Origin: Haematococcus lacustris
Lineage: Eukaryota; Chlorophyta; Chlorophyceae; Chlamydomonadales; Haematococcaceae
Length of the DNA stretch: 64,000 nucleotides
Assembly (NCBI GenBank): GCA_030144725.1
Contig: JASKMD010000018.1
Location: 4,296,026 to 4,360,025 of the forward strand
Direction of reading: 5' to 3'
A model generated the notes under the pieces. The model searched no databases, had not been told where the DNA came from, and saw nothing but the letters and a program-made list of their open reading frames with translations. The stretch's first letter is position 1; every line of letters starts with the position of its first letter. Positions 35,720 to 46,200 of this stretch are shown piece after piece. A program made the translations under genes and the position numbers.

Positions 35720-38700
35720 AGAGAGCCTGTGGCAGCGCAGCATGTGCCCTTGTTTCAAGCTGCATCAGCTTTCATTAGTACAGAGTGACACACATAGAGA
35801 CTGTCCGTGCAGATGCAGAGGTCCTACACTAGCTGTTAAGTCAACCAGGTTACAGGCAAGCGGGGTTGCCAGTTTAGGCAAACCCCTCCCTAGCCATGCG
35901 ATCCACACACCCCAGCTTTCATAGGCTAGAGCCCATGATGATCAGGCAACAACAGAGCTCAGCAAGCGGCGCCAGCAGCCAGCGCCACTTGATGTGTGGT
36001 GCGTTGTACCTACCTGCTGGTTTGTCTCTGGGTCCACCAGGGCAGTGACCGTGACCTCATGCAGGCTGGAAGGGAAGTCAGGGACAGCCAGCTGGTCGCC
36101 ATCACCCTGCTCCTGTGTAGCTGCTTTCTCATCAGCTTCTCGTGACTCCTGTGCTGCCGCACCCAGGCGCACACGCCTGCCTGGCCCTGACCACTTCTCC
36201 TCCTCCCCTCCTTCCTCCCCAGTAGGCGTGGGGCGACTGCAGGCAATGGGTTCGTCTCCAGTGCCCTCTGGCATTGGCAGAACATCAACCACGTCCTGGC
36301 TGCTGGCCACCACAATGTGTGAGTGTGACCGCATGTCCGGGGTCATGGAAGGCAACTGATGCTCTACCCATGGCAAGCTGAGGGGCGCCGTGTGGTGCCA
36401 GAGCCCGTTGCTGCTTTCAACGCCACTGCTTGCAGCCTTGTCCCTGCCTTCGTTGCCCGTGGCTAGCTGGTCAACCAAAGACAGCAGGGTCAGCAGACGC
36501 TGGCGGGGGCGGGGCGCAAGCAGGAAGCTGGAGGGGCTCCTGCGCCCGTTGTGGCTGTCACTGCTTGTTGCCCACTGACTCATCATGCCCGCATTCAGAG
36601 AAGCATAGCGGCCAAGACGGCTGCCGGTCTGGGAGGTGGTGGTTGGGTGGATGGGTAGGGCCTGACCAGCTGAGGGTTGTGGAGAGCCGGGCACGACTCC
36701 TAGGTCCAGACTGGTGCGGGTCCGTCTGGCTTCAGACAGTTCCTGGGTGCTTGCCCTGATGGCGCTATGGCTGATGGTGATAGGGATGGCAGGGGAGCTG
36801 CAGCTGGGTTTGGTTAGCTGGTGCGAGCCTCTTGCTACCCCCAGCGATTGGGTGAGCCAGCTGCAGGTCACGGGCAGCAGGGTGACAGCTGGTGTGGGGC
36901 TGGCACAGCAAGGTGGGTATCAAAGCTCACCAGCTCACCCACAGCAACAGACGACAGGGGACCAGTCCACACAGCAAGGGCAGGCACTTGTACAACCTAG
37001 TCAGCAGCCTTGCCAGGTCAATGTGCCACATACACAGCAGCTACATCACGGCAGCAGCTTCAAGATCTTGCACAGTACACACCTGCTGCTGGTTTTGTGT
37101 GACGGTTGCCTGAGTACAGGCGGCTTGCACTGTGCAGGGCCAGGACAGGGGTTGCTGCTGCCTGCTGGCATCACTTCACCAGGTGCCTGGCCAGGGCAGG
37201 TCGCAGCTTGCATGCACCTAGGCGTGATGGGTTGTGCAGCAGCAGCAGCAGGGGCGCTGGGCAGGGAGGGGTGCTTGTTCATGCCACTGTGCTGGGCTTG
37301 CAGCTGCGTCAAGGGAGTGGCGCCCTGCTGCTGTAGCCTGGCCTTGATCTGCTGGCTTGCTGAGAAGCTGGCGGTTGCAGCAGCCAAGGCAGGGGTCACC
37401 ATGAGCATACCCATAGCATGGGCCATGCTGGCTTCCGCAGCGGCGGACAGCACTGTGGCGGAGCGGGTCGGGCACACAGAGGCACGGCGGGCGCCTCTGG
37501 GGTTGCTGGGCACCTCCACCGCCAGCAGCTCCGGCACCCTGACCACCTGGGACCACACGTCTGAGCCCACCACCACTGTCTCCAGCACCTCCTCCACCAG
37601 CTCAGGCTGCAGCTGCAGCAGGTCTGCCAGGAAGCTGCCGCTGCTCTTCACGCTGCCAGGGCGGTGCCTTGACTCAGCGGCTGCAGTCCGGGCAGCAGGA
37701 CTGCCGGTGTAGAACAGGCTGCTGGAGTTTTGGTACAGGATCTGCGGGCAGGCAAGGCCTGGACACGTCAACCTCGTTTGAGCCTGGGCAGCCTAGCTTG
37801 TTGAGGCAGCCCTGCGCTCCAGCATGCAGGCAAGGTGGACAAGCTGAGACACGTTTGCATGCAAGCAAGGCGGAGAAGCTGAGACACGTCACCCTCACAC
37901 AAGCCTTGTCATCCTAGCTTGTTGAGGCGGCAGGTCACACACTGGTCAGCCCCTGCTCCCTAGCATCAGCGCAGGCAGCTGCCCCTCACCTGGCCCTCCA
38001 CTGTGCACAGCGTGACCAGGCTGGGCAGCGCATCCAGGGTGGACACCAGGCGCAGCAGGCGGCCACTCAGCCCAGCCACCAAGGGGCCAGTGGGCAGTGC
38101 AGGAGGGCCCAAGCAGGCGACAGCCTCCTGCACACTGCGCACACTGTCCAGCACCTGCTGGCCTGCCCCTGCCCCTGCCCCTGCCCCTGCTGCACCCAGG
38201 GTGGCGAGGGGCGTGAGCTGCAGCAGTATGGCGGGCACAGAGGCGGCATCTTCCGCTGGTGGCTGCCAGCTTGTCATGTGCAGGCTGAGGGCGTAAAGGC
38301 AGTTGGCCCAGGCTGGGAAGGCTGCTGCTGCGTGGGGTGGTAAGTGCACTAGCATGACCTCTCCAACATGGACAGCGGCTGCAGTGCCCAAGCTTGCACG
38401 CTGCTGCTCCTCGCTGCCTTTCCTTGAGCAGGGCCTCGCAGCCTTAGTGGCAGTACCCAGCTGGGATGCACATTTGTCCAGCAGGGGAGCAACGGCTGGG
38501 TTCCACTCCATGAGGGCCTCCATCAACCTGCACAGCCAGACCCAGCGTGCCCAAGGTCATGCCTGAGTCGTGATATCATAACATAACATTGTGATAACAT
38601 TCTCCCTCCACAGGGCTGTGACTCGTTGGGAGATCACTTGTTCTAAATATAGTTGGGTAAGTGCTGGATGCGGATGGCTGGCAATTTCAGAGGTAACAAT

Positions 38701-39082
38701 GAGGGGTGGGGTGGGGAGGCTGAGAGTGGTAGCACCCTAGATGTTTGAGCTCCGGCAGCCGTCATCACCTGGCGAACTGGGGCTGTGAGCGGCATAAGCT
38801 GTCGTGCGCACTGCTGTCTGCGATCTCAAGATGGTGGCTGCAGCAGCGGACGCAGACCCCTCGGTGGCCACTTGTACGAGCGATGAGCACCACTGCGGCC
38901 TGCCCCAAGCTCGCCGTGCGGCTGCGCCGTTGCACGGCTCTTTCCTGTGCTGTACCACGATGTCCGACTCCGCTAGGCACGATGCGATTAGTAGCAGGGC
39001 CGCGTGCGCTGCCCGCGTCTACACCTTCTTGTGCCTGCTCCTCCTCTAGCGTGTCTTGCACGCGTGCAAGGCACTGTCCCAT
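29237..39082 (-). CDS. PAS-linked class III nucleotide cyclase, predicted guanylyl cyclase, multi-exon
   Basis: Exons on the minus strand, phase-checked: 38769-39082 (start ATG 39082 is a guess), 37990-38527, 37083-37741, 36014-36860, 35399-35495, 33324-33455, 33017-33077, 32729-32810, 32048-32187, 31623-31741, 30848-30897, 30616-30705 and 29237-30018. A PAS-type segment (ILYQNSSSLFYTG; later VDPETNQQVLMVMQTDVS) leads through LEAMFPRHIMEEVAAH to the catalytic domain: CVTIMFTDIVGFTAF, LLNELFSKLDALL, YKVETAGDCYIICGG, LRAGLHSGPVVSGLVG, FSLFGDTMNTASRMES, GRIQVSQTTYELL, VKGKGLMHTFLM. Both metal-binding Asp, the transition-state Asn and Arg, and the Glu of KVET that favours GTP are present; the usual Cys before LFGDT is Ser. 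The Gly/Ala-rich C-terminal tail is of unknown role. Confidence 0.88.
30897..31041 (+). mobile_element. Solo right end of family-B Fanzor element at a splice acceptor
   Basis: From 30930 to 31033 the sequence matches the last about 105 bases of the family-B elements (TTGCTGCATGCAAACAG, GGATAACAGATAACAC, CTACGCCTTAGTAGGGG, TAATGTGCTG). A 14-bp direct repeat, GCTGTAGCAAGGCA, flanks it at 30897-30910 and 31028-31041. On the minus strand this repeat contains the splice acceptor of the cyclase exon ending at 30897. Confidence 0.7.
32541..32675 (-). mobile_element. Fragment of family-A 3' region in cyclase intron
   Basis: CCCTTGTCCCTCACTAGGGC, GAGCCGGACCAGTAATGGCC and CACTAGCGGGAATACTAG match the conserved 3' region of the array elements. 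Part of it is duplicated (two CTTACAGCCCCCTTGTCCCT copies). It lies in intron 32188-32728, in the same orientation as the host gene. Confidence 0.6.
33232..33329 (-). repeat. 18-bp tandem repeat that multiplies a splice donor
   Basis: On the minus strand the exon end GTGTGAC followed by GTGAGTCC is repeated every 18 bases: the used donor at 33323 plus four near-exact downstream copies and one degenerate copy. Reading past the first donor meets TGA at once, so only the first site gives a full cyclase. Confidence 0.8.
33766..34987 (+). pseudogene. Fanzor-like element A6 inside cyclase intron
   Basis: A plus-strand copy of the array element from its internal intron onward. It contains LVVFFGAASIGTKGGWGADA, an altered VIEHRTT (Asp to Ile), a TGA shortly after, LLRPAWSRQRDQPVRGLMW, a frameshift, then YLDIDCNAALNMQR, in which both Asp of DRD remain but Arg is Ile. 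The stop is at 34650-34652, followed by about 335 bases of the conserved 3' region. It is antisense to the cyclase, in intron 33456-35398. The 3' homology ends near the CAGCAGCTGC at 34980, which may mark the element's right end. Confidence 0.72.
34653..34987 (+). ncRNA. Candidate guide-RNA region (family A, 3' of Fanzor-like gene)
   Basis: Conserved in all A copies after the stop codon. It begins with a hairpin (GCATGCTTTTCATGC-type), followed by TGTAGGTGGTAGGCAC, GGGTATACTCCACACGG, several CTAGTGGCC inverted copies, and GAGGCCCTAGTGAGGGAC. In TnpB and Fanzor loci the omega RNA is encoded here, with the guide taken from the flank. Transcription is not shown by the sequence. Confidence 0.35.
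35515..35765 (+). pseudogene. Fanzor-like C-terminal fragment in cyclase intron
   Basis: GGGAGAGCAGATGACGCC, then LPAKG and GLQVAAR-type segments in shifted frames, ending in a CAG run. It matches the element C-terminus (GESRWRPLELCYWPEQ) with stops. It lies in intron 35496-36013. Confidence 0.6.
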
Positions 39083-40256
39083 TAATCGAGCCCAGGCGGT
39101 AGCGATGGGAAGAAGATCAAACGGCACGCGGAGTTGATGATGTGGCAAGCAAACCTCTCTTATTCGCAGCCAGCTGGCCGCAGTTCAGGAGCACTAAACT
39201 GCGAAGGCTGTACAGCTCTGACCTAAGCTATGTCGGCGTACTATGCAGCCTGTCCAAGCATCGCCTGTGTAAACTAGAGGAGAGCATCTGAACTATGAAG
39301 TTTGAGACACTTCGAGGTAATTTTTGCGAGTGTGAGTGCGAACTTTCGAAACGGGGCTACGAGTCTTTACGACCTCTCACTTGGTGCTCCTTAGGCAGCT
39401 GCCGAAGTGTGATCCCGCCGCCACTGCTGCGTAAAGAGTAACGAGTCTTGTCGTTACACCGTTCATTGGTCCCGCACTGCGCGTTGTGAATGATACCGTT
39501 CATATGCCAATACCATCAAAGCTATCATGATAGGCCATTTTACCATGCCTCCACAGCCGCTGGTTGCCACACCAGCCAATCAAGCAGTGCATGCGCCCGC
39601 CAAGCCGGGCGTCTCTCGCTGCAGCACCACCCGCTGGTGCAGGCTTGCCTAGATGCGTCCAGGATGTCCACGCGCTACCTGCGCTGCCATGTCAACCAGC
39701 CAGGGGCAACAGCTCTAGCGATCAGAATTTGCTACTCAGGCCTTTGCGAACCGGGGGGCGCTGCTGCAGCAGGAGGCGCAGGTGCGGCATATTGCCTGCA
39801 CGACCCGTGTGACCTGAGCCAGCCGCCCAGCGGCCCGCCGCATGTATCCCTCACGCTGCCGGCTCGACCTGCGTGCTCAGGCAGGCAGTGGCTTGGACTG
39901 GTATGGTGGGCCTGGCAGCAGCGAGCCCAGCAGCCTCGGAGCTGTGCAGCCTGCTGGCAGGCGGCCATGATGCAGCTATATGCAGCTGTGTGCAGCTGGC
40001 CATGAACAGCCATGATGCAGTTGCACGTAAGTGTGCTCCCTGCAAGACTTTACACAGCCCCTCGCTACATGATCCGTCACTCGAACGTGGTGTAGCTAGC
40101 GCCAGTGCAAGCAGCGCAGGCATCGTGATATCCGTGCCACCAGCTCGACTTGTGAACACAGCAGCTAAAGCAGTGGGGCACCATTGCGGCACTGATAGTT
40201 CGGTCATCATCCTTGCTGTCTCGACACAGTCTTCACCCATTGCCTCCCAGGCATCA
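39083..40256. other. Intergenic/3' flank between cyclase start and FIE stop
   Basis: I see no exon chain. Short open frames on both strands lack splice support. Part of it must be the 3' UTR of the FIE-like gene and the cyclase promoter. Confidence 0.45.
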
Positions 40257-43200
40257 CTACTCTAAGGAGCCATCGTTTCGTCTGTCCCAGCGCCACAGCT
40301 TGCCATCCTCGGTGGTTGCGATGATGATGCGCGCGTCACGCGACACCGCGGCCTTCCGTACCTAGGGCACGCCATGCAGCATGGCTGACGTCGTCGCACA
40401 TGTCCGCGCCGCGTGCAATCAATCGCGACGCAGGGGTTGTCACACATGTTGTCGCTCACCTTCCGAAGGACAACGTGGTCCATGACCTATGCAACGATGA
40501 GACACGTCGTGAGGTTCAACATTGACTTACCACTTGCTTGCAGGCTTTAGATACGAGTGGAGCCTGCTGCCGGGGAGTGCCTGTTCCCAGCTCCCACACA
40601 CACACCTGCAGGTGCATGGAGGCACCAACACATGACAAAGGGACAAACCCAAGTCTGCCCTCCTCACTTGTAGCCCGTTTCCTAGTGAGTCCTTACTATT
40701 TCTTTTCTTCATTGGCACACCCATGATTGCTTGATCAGCTGGCAACATGCAAGGTGGGCAGCATTGGCACGCAGAGAAGACAACAGTCAGAAGGTCACAT
40801 CATGGGCATAGCCAAGGGCGCTGTTGCGGGGTTTCCAAAGGGGGGAGCTGAAGGCCTGGACACAGCCATGCCTTGTCTGCCGTGACTCAACAGCAAAAGG
40901 CTTAACACACAGCAACATGCAACCTGTTTGTGCAAGGCATAGGCAATGTCGAGCTGCCCGCGCAGCCCTACTACTGTTGTGGCACTCATTGTGCCTGGCT
41001 GTGGTCGTGATGGTGCCTAGTGAGATGGGGAGCGTGCGTGGCATCCCTGGCCTACCTTAGTCAGGCTTAGCTCAGAGCACCATGGCACCCTCCATGCACA
41101 CTAGCACTACTGGGTGAGGGGCAGCAGCTTCCCAGCCCAGCTTCCTGCACCTTCCCAGCCCAGCTTCCCGCACCTTCCCAACTCTGTTACCACAGGCCAA
41201 GGTACTAAGGCCGGCATCCAGATCAAACTTCACCCACCACATGCAGCTGTCAGGCAGTGGTAGCACCTGCAACTAGTGACGGCGATGGAAGACACTTGAT
41301 GTTGTGTGGTGCTGTGTCGCGTGGTTAGTGAGAGTAGTGAGAGTGGAGGCAGTAGCGAAGTACCATCTACTACAGAGCGCGATGAAGGGCAAGAAGCGCA
41401 AGGGCGCGGATGAGCCCAAACAGCCCAAACCCAAGAAGCCACCCAAGGGCGAGCCTGGCAACTTGGGCTGGGTAGGCCCCGTCTCGCCACAAGGGAGGGC
41501 GCTTAGGGCGAGACTGGAGGAGCGGGCCAAGTCGAGGACCCAGTCTGTCAAGTGGAAGGGCTTCATCTGGTGCGTTGCTTCATCCGCAGCCGCATCCGCA
41601 TCCGAACTGGGTCGTCCTCCTCGTCCCTAAGGAAACCTGTACCGGGTCGCACTTACGAACGTAGTTTATCGCGCAATGTATCGAATGATAGCGCGCGTGT
41701 GTGTTGCTTTGCAGGGGCTACAATAAGGTGAAAAAGAAGATCGTGGCGCACTTCAGGCTAGAGGTCGGCATCCACCACAAGCAGCGCAAGCTAGCTTCCC
41801 TTGCGGTCCTAGTGCAGCTGGCCAAGTGCATGGTGGGGCCTCCCATGCAAGACTACGATCCTGCCCCCCCCCTCCCTCGGTGCAGCCTCCTCCAGCCCAG
41901 GGTGCAGCCCCCCTAGACCCTCTCCCTGGCAGCCTTGCAATAGGTCCAGCAACAGACCCATCCCAGCCTGCCTGGCAGCCCAAGCTGCAGGAGCGCAGCA
42001 GCAGCAGGCTGGCCAGCAGGCGCACCCTCCCCCCTGCTACAGTCCCTCCCAAGCACCTCCACATCCTGGACCCCCTGCCAGCCCACAGAGTCAAAAACTG
42101 GGCTGCGGAGTTCGCCACACCCAGCGAGGTGTCAGGCTGGAAGCAAGTGATGCGTGGCCCCGCACACCGGCAGAACCTACGCCCAATTCCCAAGGCAATC
42201 TTCGCGAACCCCGACAACGCTGGTGGACCTGGACTAGTCAGAACTGGCGGGTGATGGCAACACCCTCACTGGCCATGCAGTTGGAGGAGGCGGCAGCTGT
42301 TGAGTCCCAGAAGCGGTGGGGGACCCGCAAGCAGCTGGTGGTGTTCTTTGGCAATGCAAGCATTGGCACGCGGGGTGGGTGGGGGGCCAAGGCTGTGCTG
42401 CAGGCCTGCCGCAAGGTGGTGGAGAGGGCCAACAGCGGCAAGCCAACCGACAGGGTGCCAGGCAAGGTGGTGACAGTGGATGAGTTCCGCACCAGCAGGG
42501 TCAGCTCAGCTATGAACAGCCCCCAGCATTGTAAGGGCGGAGCTAGACCGCAGCAAGCCCACCAGGCTTGAAGGCTGGAAGCCCCAGCCAGGTCAGGTGC
42601 AGAACCGCTTGTTGCGGTCAGCCTGGAGCAAGCGGTTTGAGGCGCCAGTGCGAGACTCATGTGGTGCCCACAGCTGCACCAGGCTACCCCTGGGGACCTT
42701 GGCAAATGGGTGGACAGGGACTGCAACGCAGCCCTCAACATGCAGCGGGCAGGGGAGAGCAAGTGGCGCCCACTGGAGCTGTGCAGGTGGCCACACCGAG
42801 CAAGGCTTCCTGCCAAGGGCAGGGAATAGCCAGCATTGGGCTTCAAGAAGCGGCGAGACCGAGCACCCAAGGCCCTAGCCCAGCAGCCTGTAGCACAGTA
42901 GCATGTATGCACCGCGCAATGCTCAAGCTGTTGCTTACATCAGAGCATGTGTTTCATGCCAACATCGATTGCCTGACTCTCGCAAGGGGAGAGGGGTAGG
43001 GAATTAGGTATTGGTGCCGTATGCTTGCTGCATGCAAACAGTTCGGATAACAGATAACACAGCCTCTACGCCTTAGTAGGGGAATAATGTGCTGGGAATG
43101 AGGAGGAGTGTATTGCTAGGTTTGAATTCTCTGCATCTTAGCCACCACAGTTGACCCAATGTTCCTGCATGGCCTTGTGTACAGGCTGGAAGACATTCCA

Positions 43201-46200
43201 CACATACAAATGTTGTGCACCCATGCATGGGTCATGCAAGCAACAGGGTGCCTTGCAACGCATGAGTGAGGCTAAACAAGACGCAGCCAACAGCAATATC
43301 GGTGGTGCAAGCGTGTCCAAACCCACCGCCAGCAATGTGAAGGAGGCACTAGTGGTGGCGGGTGTGCCTGGCCCAGCAAGACCCGCATACAAAGTGGTGA
43401 CGTTGTCCTGCACAAGTTCAAGGGCAGGGCTGGGCACCTCCCTAGCACCCTGCACTAACAACCAACCACTCTTTCTCCTCCAGCTAACCCCACTTCCCAA
43501 ACCCCCCGTACATTCTGAATCACATGTGCCAAACTACACTTGTCGAACCAGATCCTTCCTGACTGGCGACTACTTCAAGTCCGGCTGGTCTTCATTGGCA
43601 GTCTACGTCATGGTCAGAGTTGCATGGCCCTTGCCAACTAACACTCCTGCCCACCCAATGCCAGTGCAGTTGGTGACTGATGAGGGGTGGTTGCACCTGC
43701 CCACTGCATGAGATAAACATGCGAATGTCCAGGTTTAGAGCATGGCATGATGGCATGATGGCATGATGGCATTATGGCATGATGGCATTATGGCATGACA
43801 GCATAATGGCATTATGGCATGATGGCATGATGGCATGATGGCATGATGGCATGATGGCATGATGGCATGATGGCATGATGGCATGATGGCATGATGGCAT
43901 TATGGCATGATGGCATGATGGCAAACTGGCATACTAGCATCAGCCAAAGACTAGGAAGCTGGTGCTGGAGGATGCTGAGCTTGCTCCAAACACCTATTTG
44001 CAAGTGCCTTAGGCTGGACCCATTTGCTGTCACCAATTGCAGTACATTTGCAACCCGCATGCAATGCCATACATGTAGTGCCATGCATGTAGTGCCATAA
44101 ACATAGTGCCATATGCTGGTCACCTGCCAAAGCCGTGACACCTCAGCCAGCAGCCTCACTCTCCTGATAAGTGTGCAGGCCAAAACTGGAGCATACCATG
44201 CGACCCCACTATGCATGATGACAGTAATGATGGCAGCAATGGTGATGAGCACTCACAGCCTGGTGAGCTTGCTCCTGGCCGGCGTCGGGGCTTGGGCGCC
44301 AAAGCAGGATGCGTTGGTCAACCCCTTTGCTGAGACACAGGTCCCCTAGCCAGCGCACGCAGTCGACATAGCCGGAGTGCAGCTGGGACACAGCACAGCA
44401 GAGGGGGCAGGGCAGGGCAGTGCGGGGTAAGGCAGGTCAAGAGAAGGGTCAGGGCCGGGTCAGGGTTGGGGCAGAGGTGGAGCCAGGGTTTGAAAAATGG
44501 GCACCGCTTCAGGCACAATGCAAATGCTTAGACGTCACACTTCTCACAGCATGTAGATGTGACCCTGACCCGTGTCATGTTGTTCTAGAGGGGCCTTGCA
44601 GCACCAGGGGCAGAGCCACCGTCACGCCGTCTGGGGCAACACACGCTCACACAGAGCAAGCAATCATGTTGTTTCGTAGGCTTGCTCCGGTGTCGCAGTG
44701 CAAGAGGCCGCAACCTTCTCACAGCCTCTGACTCAGAGGCAACACCCTGATGTTGACAATGACGATGACAGCGACCTGATGATGATGGCAACGAGCTGAT
44801 GAGGCTCTGAGCGGTGCCCATCACCATGACTCTGCTCACCTGCTTACTCATCAGCTCAAACGGATAAGGTCGGCCAAAGTGCGAGGACGGTGCAGGCACT
44901 AATCCCTAGGAGTGTTACCTCAGCCCCTGGCCTTGCCTTACCCCCTTTGCCTTGCCTTGCCTTGCCTTGCCTTGCCTTGCCTTGCCCTGCCCTGCCCTGC
45001 CCTGCCCTGCCCTGCCCTGCCCTGCCCTGCCCTGCCCTGCCTTGCCTTGCCCTGCCCTGCCCTGCCCTGCCCTGCCCTGCCCTGCCCTGCCCTGCCCTGC
45101 CCTGCCCTGCCCTGCCCTGCCCTGCCCTGCCCTGCCCTGCCCTGCCCTGCCCTGCCCTGCCCTGCCCTGCCCTGCCCTGCCCTGCCCTGCCCTGCCCTGC
45201 CCTGCCCTGCCCTGCCCTGCCCTGCCCTGCCCTGCCCTGCCCTGCCCTGCCCTGCCCTGCCCTGCCCTGCCCTGCCCTGCCCTGCCCTGCCCTGCCCTGC
45301 CCTGCCCTGCCCTGCCCTGCCCTGCCCTGCCCTGCCCTGCCCTGCCCTGCCCTGCCCTGCCCTGCCCTGCCCTGCCCTGCCCTGCCCTGCCCTGCCCTGC
45401 CCTGCCCTGCCCTGCCCTGCCCTGCCCTGCCCTGCCCTGCCCTGCCCTGCCCTGCCCTGCCCTGCCCTGCCCTGCCTTGCCTTGCCTTGCCTTGCCTTGC
45501 CTTGCCTTGCCTTGCCTTGCCTTGCCTTGCCTTGCCTTGCCTTGCCTTGCCTTGCCTTGCCTTGCCTTGCCTTGCCTTGCCTTGCCTTGCCTTGCCTTGC
45601 CTTGCCTTGCCTTGCCTCAGGCTCACCTCAGCCCCTGGCCCCTGCCAGCCCCTGGCCACTCACCTGCTTTGACGAGAACGCAGGGAACTGCAGGGTGCGG
45701 GTAGGAAAGGCGCGCTGGCAGTCTGGCTGCCAGGCAAAGCTGGCCTCCACCGCAGCCTCCTGACCTGCAGGCGTCTTGCAGCGCCAGATGGCTGAGACAT
45801 ATAGACAAATAGCAGGGTGATAGGGCATTGCCACAGGGTGGATGTGACGGATGGCTAAGACATAGAGACGGCCAGAAGGGGATATGGGTTATAGACAGAC
45901 AGAAGGGTATGCACATGTCGTGTGGTGCTGTGTCATGTGGTAATGCCTAGTGCCATACAGGGCTGCATATCTACAACGGAGATTTGAGATGACACATCAC
46001 TAAGTGCTTCTGCCATGCGCCCAAGGACCTCCATGCGCCCAAGGGCATGACATGCACTGCTGCAGGCGGCTGAGTGGGCAGCTATGTGAGACATGTCGCA
46101 TGTGGGAGCGTGATGTGCACAGTTCGGCATGTGGCGGGATGCATATGACCGCGGCCAGCAGAGAAGCTCAGGTGCATTGCTGAGCAATTGTGCAGATCGA

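Noticed and set aside
36714..37712. 332-codon open frame on the plus strand
   Set aside because: It is antisense to phase-consistent cyclase exons 36014-36860 and 37083-37741.
44838..44890. Possible FIE exon reading HFGRPYPFELMSKQ
   Set aside because: The neighbouring exons 45664-45764 and 44257-44382 join in phase exactly as in FIE (QFPAFSSKQ-LHSGYVDC), leaving no room for it.
44856..45763. Four long open frames of Cys-Pro-Ala-Leu or Gly-Gln-Ala repeats
   Set aside because: They are made entirely by the CCCTG/CCTTG array inside an intron of the FIE gene.
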